DNA of 64,000 nt, from contig CM024183.1 in NCBI GenBank assembly GCA_013433145.1, positions 4,954,001 to 5,018,000 of the forward strand, given 5' to 3'. The position numbers and the translations under genes were made by a program. The notes under the pieces were generated by a model. It saw only the letters and a program-made list of their open reading frames with translations. It had not been told where the DNA came from and searched no databases. The stretch is from Ascaris suum. Taxonomy: Eukaryota > Nematoda > Chromadorea > Rhabditida > Ascarididae. Below are positions 14,115-27,963 of this stretch, piece by piece. Position 1 is the stretch's first letter; every line of letters starts with the position of its first letter.

Positions 14115-14299
14115 CATAAGCAATGCATATCTCACGAGAGGAGAGCATCAATGACCGCACACCATCGCAGAGTTGCCCCTTACTGAGAAAATAGAAGATC
14201 TGCAGAAGAGCGTTCACGCTCGCCAAATGCTTCTGAGCTATATCGAGCAAACTTTGCCCCTCTTCACTTAGCGCAAATTTGCTTTGCTTCATTTTGCCA
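14115..14299 (-). CDS. Possible internal exon, helical unrecognised protein
   Basis: Minus strand. An acceptor TTTGACTGCAG precedes 14299 and a donor TATG|GTGTTT follows 14115. The 61-codon frame between them reads like an amphipathic helix region (KFALSEEGQSLLDIAQKHLA, then SVNALLQIFYFL). The GQSLLDIA start is faintly ankyrin-like, which is not enough for a family call. Neighbouring exons of the same transcript were not identified. Confidence 0.35.
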
Positions 14300-17200
14300 C
14301 TGCAGTCAAATGACCGTGATTCTACTCATCTTATGTGTCCAATACGAAAATAATACGAAAATCACCTGTTACGATCCTCTTTTTCAAAGAATTTTGCAGC
14401 AATAATAGGGAAAATGTGCTCATCTGATCGAAATAAAAACTTCATAGATTGTTTGATGTTGATGAAAATGAAAGTTAAGTGTTTAGGGGATATTCGCATG
14501 GACAAACAACCGATATCACCGCTGCTCCCGAAAAAAAATCCTTTGAAGTCGGAAATCTCACTCCGAATGTGGGAAAATTGCCACTTTTATGAAACAAAGA
14601 AAGATACCTCCCATAATATTTCGCAATTTGGAGTTTGGTCTAGTTACAACTGCGAAGATTTCACTTATGCCGCAATAGGTCTGCAAGCAAGTTCAGCATG
14701 GTCGCCTCTCTCGAGAAATTTTCACGACTAAATCGCTAATTCCCTCACAAGGAAGAGTCAGCTCTCCTGGCGAACGAGTCATGCTGAAGATATTTTCATA
14801 ACAAATTCGGTGATCGATATTGTTAATGATTTGCACCGAGAAAGTAACGCAGTCGCTTTATTGTTTCATTGAAAAGGGAGGAGGGAGCGTTTCAAATTCA
14901 GGAAGCACTTCCGCATCCCGAAAAATCTTTCCCCGACCAGAAATGGCTCTATCAAATTTGTTATGGAAATGACGTCTGTCTCCTTAATTCACAACAAAAT
15001 GCTATGATATACAAAAAAAAGTCAAATTTTTCCTGGTAGTAATTAACCAAACGATAGTTGAATAGTGGTATAGCAAAAACTTGCGAAAAAGAGAACATCT
15101 CAGTAACGCTCAGCAATACTCGCAAACATTCACACTCGAATAATTTTCAAACCATTAAGGCGAATAAGCGCATTTATTTTCATATAACAAGATGAGTGAT
15201 TCACATCATGAGAATAAAATTCCCGGATTCAGGAAATTACTTCCCACGCCAAATAGAAATCTAATCATAAATAAACAAGTGCTGATCTCTTCAATATATG
15301 CAATTGAGTATAGTTTCCACCGCGAATTTCAACAGTAATTCTAGAAGGAGCACGCTTCAGCAAGCATGTTTTCGATGATCTATATGGTCAACATCCCCAA
15401 ACTGGTCAAGATTGGTCGAATCTCTTCCTCGCTAGATCTTCGTACAGCAGTGTTGTTAGTGAGGTGCAAAGTGAAGTATATAGCTATGAATTAAAGTGCC
15501 TTTGTTCAAACGTTCGTACGTGAGCGTGCGTTAAATGTAATCGTGATCGGGCAACCAACACTGCCTTCCACCCCCCCCCCCCCCCCAGTATATCGCTGCT
15601 CAGCTCAGCAAATGATCACCACCCTTCAGCTCAAGAAATCTCATCAAATGATCTTTTTCCTCCTTTTTTCCGCCCTTCCCAACACTTCAAAGTGGAAGAA
15701 GGCAAAGCAGATATGCGAAATGAACAGGAAGGAAGATAACAAAACGGACAATGAGGAAAACCCTAACAAAATGGAAAAAACGAACAAAACATCCACAACT
15801 TAGCGATAAAGCTCAAAAAGAAATGAAGCCTTTTCGATAAACCTCCAGGTTAAGAAGAATACCACCTGCAGAAGAAAAAAAACCTCACTTCACAGTCTCA
15901 AGAAAAATGCATTAGAGAAGTTGGTTTGAATCACACGTTGCTTTTCAAGGGATATATTCAACTGCCACAATTCTCAATCATTTTGTGAATGCACCAAGAG
16001 CCTTATGCAGATTGTAGAGGTCACAGACAAGACCATACTATGGGCGACATATCCTAAGATCGTCACTAGAGCCCACTGATGCTCAGAATATTCTTGGAGA
16101 CACCTCCAATGTAAAACAGGAGCAAGGAAGGACACGAAACACTTCACGGAACGCCATTACCAACTGGATACAGGATGCAACAGCTACGCGCAATTCTTAA
16201 ACGGAGACTTTATCAAAACGAACATGCTCATGCTCAACATCTCCGACTCCTTCCATGTTTATGAAGACCGGCTCCACTAAAAAAAATTACCCCACAAACA
16301 ATCCCATAGGGAGACCAAATTATTTATTTTTTTGGTACAACAACAGTCAATTAACTGTAATTAATAAGTTGTGACGCTGTGCTACTGTCTCAATTGCGAA
16401 ATCTCAATAAGTTCACGATTTTCGAGATTGCAGTCTATAGTGCAGTGCTTATCGATCCTAACGAAATCTTCCACCTGTTTCCTCAAGACATCTGTACGAG
16501 GTCGTTACGGCGCGCTAATGCTCTGTTTGTTGACCGCTTTCGTTACTAGAGGAAAGAGCACCGCTACCATATTTCAACTAGGTCGTCTGATCGTAGGTTT
16601 GAAGGTTCCAACTGAGAGGACAACCTTGAGCTATACAAAGCTTTACTCCATACAGTCATCGGTTTTATTCCAGTTGAATGAGTCATAGAAATTCAGGTGG
16701 TAATGCGGCCTATGTGCACTAAAAAGAAAGAAATTGCCGAAGAAGTTTTATGTTGGAACCGACCATAACAAGTGAGCGTTCTGTCGCATACATATCTCCG
16801 CACGTTTTTATTAATTCAATATCTTCTAATAATGATATGCGGTCAGTTTACACATACAGCGGTAGATAAAAGGCTGGGCAGGGGAGAGAGGAAGGGAACT
16901 CACCCTCATCAGAAGGAACGAGGACTTAACTATGGAATTCTCGTGAAAAACACTTCCTATCAAATTTTTGATCGATCGTCCACATATTTGTTCAAGCTGT
17001 CTCTGAAGAGTTCGAAAGCAAATTTGTTGCTACCGTATGGCGCTTTCTTCTCGAGATCCCATCGTTAGAATTTACTAGGTCCAATTCAAAAAGAAATCCT
17101 AGTTAAGGCAGTGCCTAAACTCTACAACACATAGCTTCACCAGGCATCTAGAAAAGCACCAGGTAATTTTTTACCTGTCCTTTCGGAGCTTCCTTCCCAT

Positions 17201-18113
17201 TTTCGAACGGCACCCCAATCGCCCGCATCGCAAACGATGCGAGACAACGAAATGACAATTAAATCTCATAACGAGTGAAGGTGGTGCGCAGGATACGGCA
17301 ACGGAAATCTGTGGAACGAAATTGTTCTTGCGCTCAAAATTAACATATTTCCGTGCATTTTTAAATAATAATAATTGCGACACTGCCGGCGTATAGGACC
17401 TCAGGTCAGTGCCGAACTCCGTTTGCTTTTCAACGAGCATCAGCTCCAATCACGGAGCGTTACGAAAACGCACACCGCCTAGCAAGCGGGGTCGCAGCCT
17501 ATCTATATCTTCGGCTACAGCCCGCAAACAAACCACAATCCACATGAGAGGAAGGTCAAGATCAGCTGAAACAAACATAAGTGTGAGGCGAACAACCTGC
17601 CGTATTCAACGAGGATAGGAGAGATCACAAAAGCTTGTTTAATCATCGTACTACCGTGGTATATTAATTAATAATGATAGTAGTAGTAATAACAGACAGA
17701 AGCGTAATGCTTACAGGATTGACGCCTCCTTTAATATTATGAGGTTTACTTACTTTTAACTGATTTGCTTCAGCAATCGAAATATCCGCCAAAATTTTGC
17801 GTTTATTTCCCGGCGATTGGTGCAGTGAGTGACACTAAAATGATAGAGCTAGCTTCACGATGGTCTCAAGTCAAGGATTGTGCGTTTGCCGTTGAATGGG
17901 TGATGACGATTTTAGCACAGCGGAAATGCGACGTACGTACGCGCAATATTGCGATGAGGATTGCGCGACCACACAGCAATGTAATCATATTTCGACATAC
18001 ATGACCACATAGCTGCCGCTGTATAAGCCCCGCTTCTTAGCGGTTAGTGGAGTTCGATCGTGCAGGTTCGCCGAAGGAGTCTCTCGTCGATTTTGCTCAG
18101 AGCTCGCCTCACC
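14300..18113. other. About 3.8 kb with no supported gene
   Basis: Several short open frames occur on both strands, but none shows a recognisable domain with matching splice sites. It holds a poly-C tract at 15.57 kb. Confidence 0.3.
15571..15586. repeat. Poly-C tract (16 nt)
   Basis: Uninterrupted C run on the plus strand in non-coding DNA. Confidence 0.95.
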
Positions 18114-18327
18114 ATAAAACAAACAACATTTGCTGAATTCATCCAGCATGGTGTACGATGCGTGCTGAGAATATCCTTGCCTAAAAAAGTGTGGAAGAAA
18201 TTTTCGGCGGTAGTAGTCAGTCGTTCTAGCATTTCTTTTGCAACCTGTTGCAACTCTGAAACGAGTGGAGAAAAGTGCTGAAACGTTGCTGTCACAAACG
18301 GAGAGTAAAGCATGGCGAATAGCGCCT
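18114..18327 (-). CDS. Possible exon, helical unrecognised protein
   Basis: Minus-strand frame of about 70 codons, including SPFVTATFQHFSPLVSELQQ followed by VAKEMLERLTTTAENFFHTF. It ends at a donor ATG|GTGAGG near 18114. The acceptor side (GTTGAAAG) is weak. Three overlapping frames are open here; this one is the most protein-like, but the choice is uncertain. Confidence 0.28.
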
Positions 18328-18343
18328 TCGTCTTTCAACTCAT

Positions 18344-19996
18344 CTGAGGTTCACGCAAACCTTTAAAAAATATTCGTTTTTTTGCCACTGGATCAGTGTA
18401 ATTTGCGTGCAAATCTCTTGAATCCTTCCAAATTCCTGCAAATCTTTTCAGATTTGGAGTTTTAAATTCATATATGTGCACTATAAGAAATGATACTATG
18501 GCTCATATCACAGCCATCATAATTCACGGCTGTAACATCTATAGTTTCCGGATTCAAACTGCAGGACAGGTAAACATTCACAGGTATATGTTGCAGCAGG
18601 CATACACAAACAACAAGTATAATTCACCTGTATGTGCATGATGTTATCACGATGAAACTATTAAAGCAAATTGAAAGGGCACTTTAACCATAGGATGATA
18701 CTACCAGCCCCACCCGCCTCTCTTCGTTGCTCTCAGCGCCTATAGGGTTGACCGCAGAATGGTGCGATCATAATATTTCTGTGCCTCAGTCTCTAGCTGT
18801 AGGATTTTCTGCTGTCAGGTGTGAAAACGCATTTCACTTAGAGAAGTATCACCTAACCGAACCTGGCACAAGTAAGCACAGGTAATTTAAGGACATAAAC
18901 GAAGCAAAATCCTTCCTATACCTAGCGAGGATTTAATGCGTTGACAACAGGATACCATAGTGAATAAGGTGTGCCCAAATCCTATAGAACATAACTAGTG
19001 AGCATTCCGACTGGTAATACCTTCCAGGACTCTTGGTTCATAGGCAATTAGCGAACTTCTCTGTACGCATCACCGCTACTAGTAATGAGAGACTAGACCC
19101 GGTGTCATTATTTGTTTTCATTTCTCGTTCTTACCGGTTATTTCTTCCACAATGCTCCATCTGCAGATGCGCTGCGCTCATGCAGCGAATGCAGCAAAGC
19201 AGCTTCCTGCAGCCCCAGTGTTGCATCGGCTTGGCATGCAGCGAAGCGGCATCTCCGTCGATCATCCACCCTCTCGCCGTAAATGTGCACTCATTTCGGC
19301 GTGCACTGTAATAAACAATTCCGGTGGGCCCATTTCTATTCCGTTCTGAATTTGCTCTTCCACCCTGTCCTAATATTTTTTACTCATTATATTGCTTATT
19401 GCAATGAAGAAAGAATGAGGTACCGTAAAACCACGATTAGAATTCCCGAAACTTAAAACAACACATCTTGAAGTGAAAGGTCTTTATTGAAAGGGGTTAT
19501 GAAAGATTCAGCTGCAAGGAAGGCCTCAAAGAAGTAATTCAATAACGGATAGCACAGAAATGGCTTAGCAATTTGGAGCGCTCGGTCAGGCGAATGATCA
19601 TCTACAGTTTCTCATTCATCATGCATAAGTGACGGCAACACGTTGTATCCAGGCAATGGCATTCAAGGCGAGCATCAGTTGTAGGGTAAACCAATCGGCT
19701 ACAGATCGAGTCTCATGAGGCTAACTCGAGGCAGAATCGAGAGGATACAAAATGGTTGACGTGGTCTTGTATTCATTCCGGCTTCTAGACCGGTCTAAAT
19801 GCAGAGTGGGCCTACGGGTGGTCGTTGAAATGCGAGAGATGATCTGCGGCAGCGTGGAGTTCGGCTGCGAGATCGTGCACACAATTCGAGCTATTCTGGG
19901 GTCCCTTCTTATCTGTCACCTCAGTTTATAAGTGTGATATACTGTTCGCCCTTATACCTGTGTTGTTTCGCAATTTACTCGGCCGCAGCTCGACAG
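18344..19996. other. About 1.65 kb upstream of the possible kinase first exon
   Basis: No convincing exon. A GC-richer patch at about 19.03-19.35 kb has two overlapping plus frames but no splice sites or domains. If the 20.0 kb exon is the kinase start, this would hold its promoter. Confidence 0.3.
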
Positions 19997-20082
19997 ATGA
20001 TGCAGACTTTCAACGAGACCTGGACGGCAGACGATCCAAAGGGCGAGGACGGGGTTGATCCTTACACTGTGACACCGAAGCA
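19997..20082 (+). CDS. Possible first coding exon of the SH2 kinase gene
   Basis: The sequence CTCGACAG is followed at once by ATGATGCAGAC, a 28-codon frame (acidic, ending DGVDPYTVTPK) and a canonical donor CA|GTGAGC, leaving phase 2. A short polar N-terminus before the SH2 domain is usual in nematode Fer-like kinases. The acceptor directly before the ATG resembles a spliced-leader site. The link to the SH2 exon 9.5 kb away is inference, and this could be the first exon of another gene. Confidence 0.4.
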
Positions 20083-21454
20083 GTGAGCAATCTCAGCTTG
20101 TCATTTTCCTAGACATGGGACGTTAGATGCAGAGATACGCTTCCAATTTTATTTACAGTCTTGTTTGTTTTTCTCGAGGATAAAGAAGATTCTGTTGAGA
20201 TTAGCCGTATCCAGTAGCTGAGCATGATTTCTAAGAAACTCACAGCCCGACGCCAATAATGTCATAAAAGCGCGAAAATTTCATAGGAACGATTTTTTTT
20301 GGTGTATTTCACATATTCCGTCTAATTACTTCAATACTTCATTTTCGAATTCTATTCAACTCGATGCGTAACTTGTTGATCTCGTTACCCTTCATGACGG
20401 AATGCTTCTTTCGTTCCTTTTCCGTTGTTGATGATTCAATGTTCGGTTTCTGATTCCATTGCTCCTCAGTTTTAATTCCATTCGGTCGAAATATTCATTG
20501 CATTGTTCACTTATCATCTTACATTTTTTCTCGTCAACATTTCGTTGTATCCTGCAATATTATCTCTTTTCACTACACAGTGATCGAAATTGTTTTATTT
20601 TAGCACCTGGTAAAGGTAGAATATTAGGAAGTACCTCATTTGCCGTAAATCTCTGCTTACTTTTCGAGGTGTCTACCCTCTTGGCTTGTTTCATGTGTTT
20701 AAAAAATACGCCGATATCACCAGCCTAATTTTACTTCCAGTAGACGACCCCATTCTTCCTACCAAAATCGACAAAACCGCATCCAAAATTTAACGCTACT
20801 CCTTACCTTACAACTACTAAATGACCTATGTGTTGGCCGCTGTTTTCTACGCTTGTTGTCATCGTTTTCACGGAAACAGATGAGGTCAACCCCCAAATTA
20901 CAGGACAGAGAGCTCTTGAATAGAGGCGGTTATGACATACATTGCTACTATGGCACCTTATTCTTTCTCTTGTTGGCCTACTATTCTTAGTAAATACCGT
21001 GAATGTGGGCCAATTTCCTGTAGAATATGTTTACACTACATATATAACAAAAAAAAACTGTGATTGATATTTCAGCAGTGATAAACGGCTTGCGATCATT
21101 GCCTTCTAATGGATTAGCCGATGGCACAATTATGAAAATTTTTTAAAAGAGCTCTGCTAAAGGACAATTTGAAGAGATGGAGAGGAGAGGTGAAGGAAGG
21201 GAACAGTTTGCGTACATGCAGATGGAGAACTCCTACTAAAACGAGGTGTATGGCAGTTATCGCTCCGAACTCTGGCGGTGACGTTCCAGCTGGATGTCAT
21301 ATGTCGCATTTACATATCTTCAGCATGTTGATTCTATGCAGTCCATCACTGCCGCAATATAATGCATGCATCGTAGATGTATTCGCTGCCGCCGTATCAT
21401 GAGGATCAACAAGAAGAACGTTGATTAGCTAATCGCAGTGATTTATATAGTGAA

Positions 21455-21471
21455 GGGGGGGGGGGGGGGGG
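21455..21471. repeat. Poly-G tract (17 nt)
   Basis: Uninterrupted G run on the plus strand, in the long putative kinase intron. Confidence 0.95.
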
Positions 21472-21850
21472 AAGGGAGATAACGCAAATTTAGCAGATGA
21501 TCACATATACATTTGTATAGCAGTAATTAATGTCCTTTATTGCCACAGATGCAAATATATCGGAGATAACACTCACGAAGGCAGTAAACGAAGAAAAATC
21601 ATCGAAATATGAAGGCATAATGCCCTCAGACAATACAAAATATATTCGAATCTAACAAGCAATCGCTCTCTCAATGTCACGAAACGCAACTTTGCACAGT
21701 TTTATCTCCATGGAAAGTTATTTCAGAGAAATTTTCGTAACCCAAAACAGATCTCCGCCGTCATCACTGGAAAATTGGTGCTTGCCGAGTTCTTTTTCTC
21801 TTCCTCCCACCTATGCTTCGATCATTATATGTTCCTCATCAACTTGAGTC

Positions 21851-21967
<117 letters not shown>

Positions 21968-24900
21968 GTTCTCTTGCTTGTTTGCTTTCTCTTTCTTTCT
22001 TGTTGATGTAAACGTTGGCTAATATGTGCGTTAAGTCGAAATCCCGTTGTGAAACACGCAAAGGTCTTTTCACTAGTCTAAATACTTTTTTCTTTCAAAT
22101 TTCGTTTTTTTTTTCAGAGAAGTTCGCAAGAAACAATCAACGACGCCGTTGCTTTCACTTTTCCAAACGAATGGAGAAATCTTCCACCGTTTGCTTGAAA
22201 AACTTTGCCGTTTTAGCTACAAAAAACGCCTCTGGCCATTTTTTTTCCGGTTTGATGTCGTTGTTTGAAGAAATTTCTTTCCGGCTGAAATGACCGAAAA
22301 GCCAATAATGAAAGGAGGTGAAGCCCATGGAGCCGAGTGGAAAGGCAGAACCTCCCACTTCAGCTCATCGACGAAAATCATTTCGTAAACTGCGACCAGA
22401 CATTATCATATTTGAAGGTCACAGCAGACGTACTGCTCTCCTTTTCTCCTCGTTCACTGCAGTTGATAAGCGACAATCGAAAAGTCACTTTCGAAACGTT
22501 TTGTTGCTCATGATTTGATTCCTAATGCTGTGTACGAAGAACGGAGACAATCAAAGGGATAGTGATCAAGTAGCGGAGTTCGGCGAAGCTGGATTGCAGC
22601 TCCAGCTGAATTCAAATTCTATTCTTATCAATTTTTGCTTATATTGAAATCGTGCTTTTGTGCTGCTCTTCCATTCTTTAAAACGATATTAGTGTTTCGA
22701 GTATCGAGCGCTTTCGATATCATAATTGAACTCATAAAGAAAGAGACATCAGTGAGGCAAGATCTCAACAATATGATTGTGCATCTTTAGGAACGGAGAC
22801 GGAATTCTTTCTATTCGATGCAATCGTAGTAAATCAAATATATCATAGGAAGTAAAAGTTGAGAGGTGTTTCTTTAAACATCCTTTCACATCTTAAGCAA
22901 TCTTAGGGGAGTTCTTTGAGGCAAAAAACAAATTAACTGAGAGTCTTAACTTTTTACCAGAATATAATGCCCATATGTAAAGAACACTTTCTAGAAGATA
23001 TGACAACAATTCACAAACATTCGCATACAAAGTTCTAAGAAATTAGTCAGATTTGTTACTTTTGGGATGACTGAAGAATGAAGGGGAGGGGGCAGCGAGT
23101 ATTATCCCCATCAGACCAACATTATGCTATCACCTTACAAAAGCAATGGGGACATCACAATTCGATCTGTTATTTAATCGTTAGTCGTAACATTCGATGC
23201 ATTTTTTTTTTGGTTGTGAGTCATCACTATGGCTGTCACTAATTATGAGTTCTCTCCGTAAACAACTTCAAATGTTCTGTCAATAAACGAATGTGGAAGG
23301 CAGGTGAATCGCTAGTATTGCGTCATTAATGTGAACCACATTAGAGGGCTTATCTGAAAGGTAATTACGTTGAGATAATCATCAAAAGTTCAGCTTTGAT
23401 AAGGGAATTTTTTCAACGTTGTCATCACAGAAGCACAGAGCACAAAATTGAGCATTTTCTAAGCTCATCTATAAATATGCTGCGAGGACAATTTGCTGCA
23501 TTGTGCAACATTGCACGAAACTTCAGCATATTTTTCTTCAAAAACGTATTTCGTATTTCCAACTTTCTAGGAAATGATTTTCATTGGGGAATTTTCAGTT
23601 GTAATTCTTTCAAACTATTGGTTGATAACGCTCATTAAAGTGGAAGAAATAACGGATGTTGAGGTAATTTGGATTGCTTCTCCTTCTTTCTGACTTTCCC
23701 GCGGGGAAATTAGTGATTTTACTGTTTAGAGCGAATTAACGAGGGCATTTCTGCGGGAATCTTGCAAACAACGGATCGGTGTTGTTACAATCTTTCTGAA
23801 AGCATTCACATTTGTTGTTGCGATGAGTGTATTTTCACTACTTTATTATGTAATGCCTAAGAAATCTCTCAAATTCACATGAATATATGATTTTTTTTTG
23901 TGCCAGCCGTTTGATTTCTAATTTGTTGAATGTATGATTTTCCTTTTGTTCATTGATTCCAAGTTATTTCTTATCTGTATTTTAAAATTTTTGTGTTCTT
24001 TAAGTTTTTCTCCTCGATTTTGATGCGACGAAAAGTAATACGAATGGATCAAAAGTCATTAGCTGCACTTCGATTGGAAATTCATCTTAGTCGATTGGGA
24101 TGCTTCTATAGCTGTTGCGATTATTATGTTCATTCGTTCGGTAGTATTCTCAAATCTCGTGGAAAAAACTCATAAAAATCCTGCAATTTTATGCCGTCTG
24201 CTGTATTTATAGGCATTCCACCTCTCTATCTCGTCTTCTTAGAACATACGCTCACTTAAAAAACCATAAGCGCTGAAAAGATTTATAAAGGCGAATAAAG
24301 TCGACGGTAATTATCACAGAAAACCCACTTGAATCAGTGTTGTAAGTAAGCATTATATTGCAATTCCTATCATACCCGCCAATTTAATGAAAGAAATCGA
24401 TAAAATACGGAAAAAAAACCCCTGAGAACACAAGTCCCAAAGTTCGGCAACAAATGTTTCATATTATAAAATATTGTTTTAGCAAGAAAAAAACTTCGGC
24501 AATGCTGAGAAGAATCAAAAATCTTGATGAATGTTCGACTAAAAGAAGCTAAGAAGTAAACCGTTTCGGTCTCATTCTTCGAAATTCTCAATTTTTCACT
24601 TTTGCTCTAGATCACGTACTCTTATGGTAGCGCCACCCATTTAATTCCACAATAGCTCTTCACGTTAAAAAAATAAAAAATAAAACCCATTGGCGTAGGG
24701 GCTCTAACAGTTGATGAAATTAATGAGTGCGAGCAACTATAGAAAACGAAAACTTGCGGAATATGCGAAAAAGTTTCGTGGATTTGAAACTATAGAAACT
24801 ATAGAACATAGAAAACATCCTTCTATTTCAGTGCTCCTGCGTCCTTTTTCTATCTTTTCCTCTCATGTTTGCCTTCAAAACTGTGAATTTCGCATGCGAA

Positions 24901-27900
24901 AACCATTTGAAAACAAGTAAGTTAGTGCAATAGGCTGGTGCTGATAAAATCTCCAACAAGCAGAAAAGCATGTCAACAAAGGTGACGCATCGCAATCGTG
25001 CTGATTGGTGCAAACAGCATCGTAAACCACTAATAAATAACTGCGGGTAAGCGATAAGGTGCCAGCATTTGAAGTATACCAATCATTTACAGAGAACTTC
25101 CAAAAAACATTCGCTTTGTAGCCGTTCGCAGAATGAAGCCCGATCGAAGTAAAGCGCCTGCAAATTTTTAGATACTCATAACTCCTTTCGAAGTTAATGC
25201 ACCAATAAGAAAGTAATCCTATGGTTACGAAATTTCTCCTCAGTACGAAATTTTTTTACGAAATTTCTAACCTCTCTCCTCAGGTATCCTTAGTTGAAAC
25301 TAGTATGCGTATAAACGGACAGGTAGGTGAACATACTCGCATTCAAAACATAAGTATGACGTTACAGTTGATGTTTAGGTATGACAATAACATAGCCCTG
25401 CAAAACATAGCTCTTAAACACTTCGAATATTCCGTCTAGTTCGCTCAAAAGGTAATATGTGTCCAGCAACGTGGTGAAAACGTTAAGCAATAGCCCGGAT
25501 GTGGCTTACCCACACAAAATGACCTGTCCAACTTGCAGATTGTTTGCTGTTTGCACAACGTTATTCTTTCTGTGCATCGCTCTTTAGCCATTCTTTCTGT
25601 ATAACATGCTTGAAATTTATTCACGTCTTCTTTGCGTTCTGAATTTCCGATTGCCAAAAATTTGGCTCCTTAAGCTACATCATCTTCTTACTCTCATCTT
25701 ATCTGTTCAGTGTGACGGTGATTCTCAGCTGCATTAAGGCTGAACTCGGAAACCCTGATATGATGACGAAATGACAATGTCGTTTCCTGGTGCCTTTATA
25801 TTGGAATAGATGCCAGGAAAGTCAACACGATGAGTGATTTTACATTGCAGCCAGCAGGCCGACCGGTTACCCAATTACACTAAAATAGTGGCGAAAATCT
25901 CGCTATAATGCGCTTAGCTACAAAATAGGCACTTTGTAGAAATTCTGAACTGGGAAATTCGCTCTTTAGTCGCAGTTGGTTTTGTCATTCGGTGCCTCCG
26001 AGTTCCGGGTGACCGCTAGGTGAGGCTACCTGATGCAATTCTTAATTCATCAACGCTGCTGTAGCACTTGAAGCTGCAAACTTCGCTGCACCCGAAAACA
26101 TTTTTTGTGGCCTGAGAGGAGGGCATGAACAATATTACCCACAAGCGATAGGTGTCCAACCAGCAAGTTCGATCTCTAACGGGTTCCAGATCGCGTGATG
26201 TCCTACGCAAGGTGAATATTCATGTCTCTCCTCTGATTTGGCGATGAGGGAGAGAGGGAGAGACAGGTGAGACATTCATTCGTAGACAAAACTCCATAGC
26301 TTGAAGTCCGTTTCATTCGCTTCATTGATGTAGCTGCTGGGGCGGACAAGATGTTCACTTCCCGTCTCAGCTGATACATATGATGCATCATGATGTTCGT
26401 TCGAAAGCTTACTTTGAAGAGTGCGCTTCTTTGGTTAAAGGCGAACTCACCACTATCATTGGTTATGATAAACTAAGAAACTAAGGTGATGACAGCTCGA
26501 ACAGGTGGACGCGCTGAAAGGACACAAGAACTTATGTCGAGATCAAAAACGACCTTGTGTCAATGGATTAGGACGTGATGAACCGTCTGATATAGAAGAC
26601 TATTTGCATTGTGTTGCGTCATTCTATCAACGCAGCTGTTATACATTACGAGTTGAAACAGCCTGATGAAGAATAACGTTCACAAATACGTATATGAATA
26701 ACGACGTTATTATGCGCTTTTGCGAAAATTTGTAAAAGCACATATAAGATTTTGCATTGCGATAAACGACGAGTTAAAAAATCTCAAAATTTGGCATTTT
26801 TTATACGGCGTTATGAATCAGTCAGCTGGCGTCTACGCTGGTACAATCACACGTTGTTGTCTGAAAGAACTGATATCAGTCCCTTGCTGTAAATGCTCTT
26901 TTCACTAATATCACTGGATTTCATCAACATATGATGTTTGCAACTTGGCTATGAATTTGAAGTTGGCTACGCGTAAAACGCAAACGCAATAAATTGGAGC
27001 TAAAAAAAATAATCGTCTTATCAGTACAACAACAAGGGGCGCCTTAGATTTTCTTCGAGTTCGAAATCCTGCAATTTTCGAGTTTGCTTTCAATCAGAGA
27101 AACAGAATTTCACACTCAGATTCGGCGTACCCATTAAATAACGTCATTTGATACGATGATTTTAACACTTTGAATGCTATTACCTAGACTAAACACATAA
27201 ATTAGCATAAACTCATCCCGTTGTATTTCTAATTGAAAATCATTTAGACGAATAAAAAGATAAAGAATGAGGCATCTTGCTATTCCTATCGAGATATACT
27301 AACATTCACTGCGCGCATTTGGCGAATCGTCAAACACACCATACACAATCTGCATTTGTTTTTGCACGAAAGACACTTTTCTCGTATGTTGCACATACAC
27401 TATTTGTGTCTATCTGTACTGTCTGTTTATCGGTCCACTAGTGCCTTAAGTCAACTGTTGTGGAAGTGAAGCACCATGAAATTGAATTAGGCAGAGGCTA
27501 ACCTGGGATTACTTTTCAATCCACTTTCATTTCCGAAGGATTACCACCTTCCTCATGAGTCGTGAGAGTCTAAAAATGTGATCGGAAATTCGCGCATGGA
27601 AATTTTGAATGAGCCGCCTGCAGCATTAAAGAAAAGTTTTTGACGATGGATTCGTATCAAACCTATAGGATACGCGTATGTTTATGAGTGTTTATGCAGC
27701 TAACATCTCTACGGCAGAAGTGTAAAATTATATAGGAGTTTCACTTTCGTTGATTAGCTTTCCCACTTCTCACATATTAAACCGTCAACTTTGCTTCTTA
27801 TAAATGAGAGTGCATCACACTTTCAAGCCTAAGGGGAACGATAGGGAAGAGATTTTCAATGCTGTCGCGTTAGTAAACATCACTGATTGCCTTCTAAAGT

Positions 27901-27963
27901 AAGCAAAATTACTAAGTCAACGAGCTGCGCTCATCGAAGCAACTCAGCTCGTATCTACGGAAC

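Noticed and set aside
17409..17618. Plus frame rich in Arg and Ser, like an RS domain
   Set aside because: Isolated, without splice context or a neighbouring RNA-binding domain; base composition alone can explain it.
19033..19349. Two overlapping plus frames in a GC-richer patch
   Set aside because: No domain, no splice sites and low-complexity composition; treated as non-coding.
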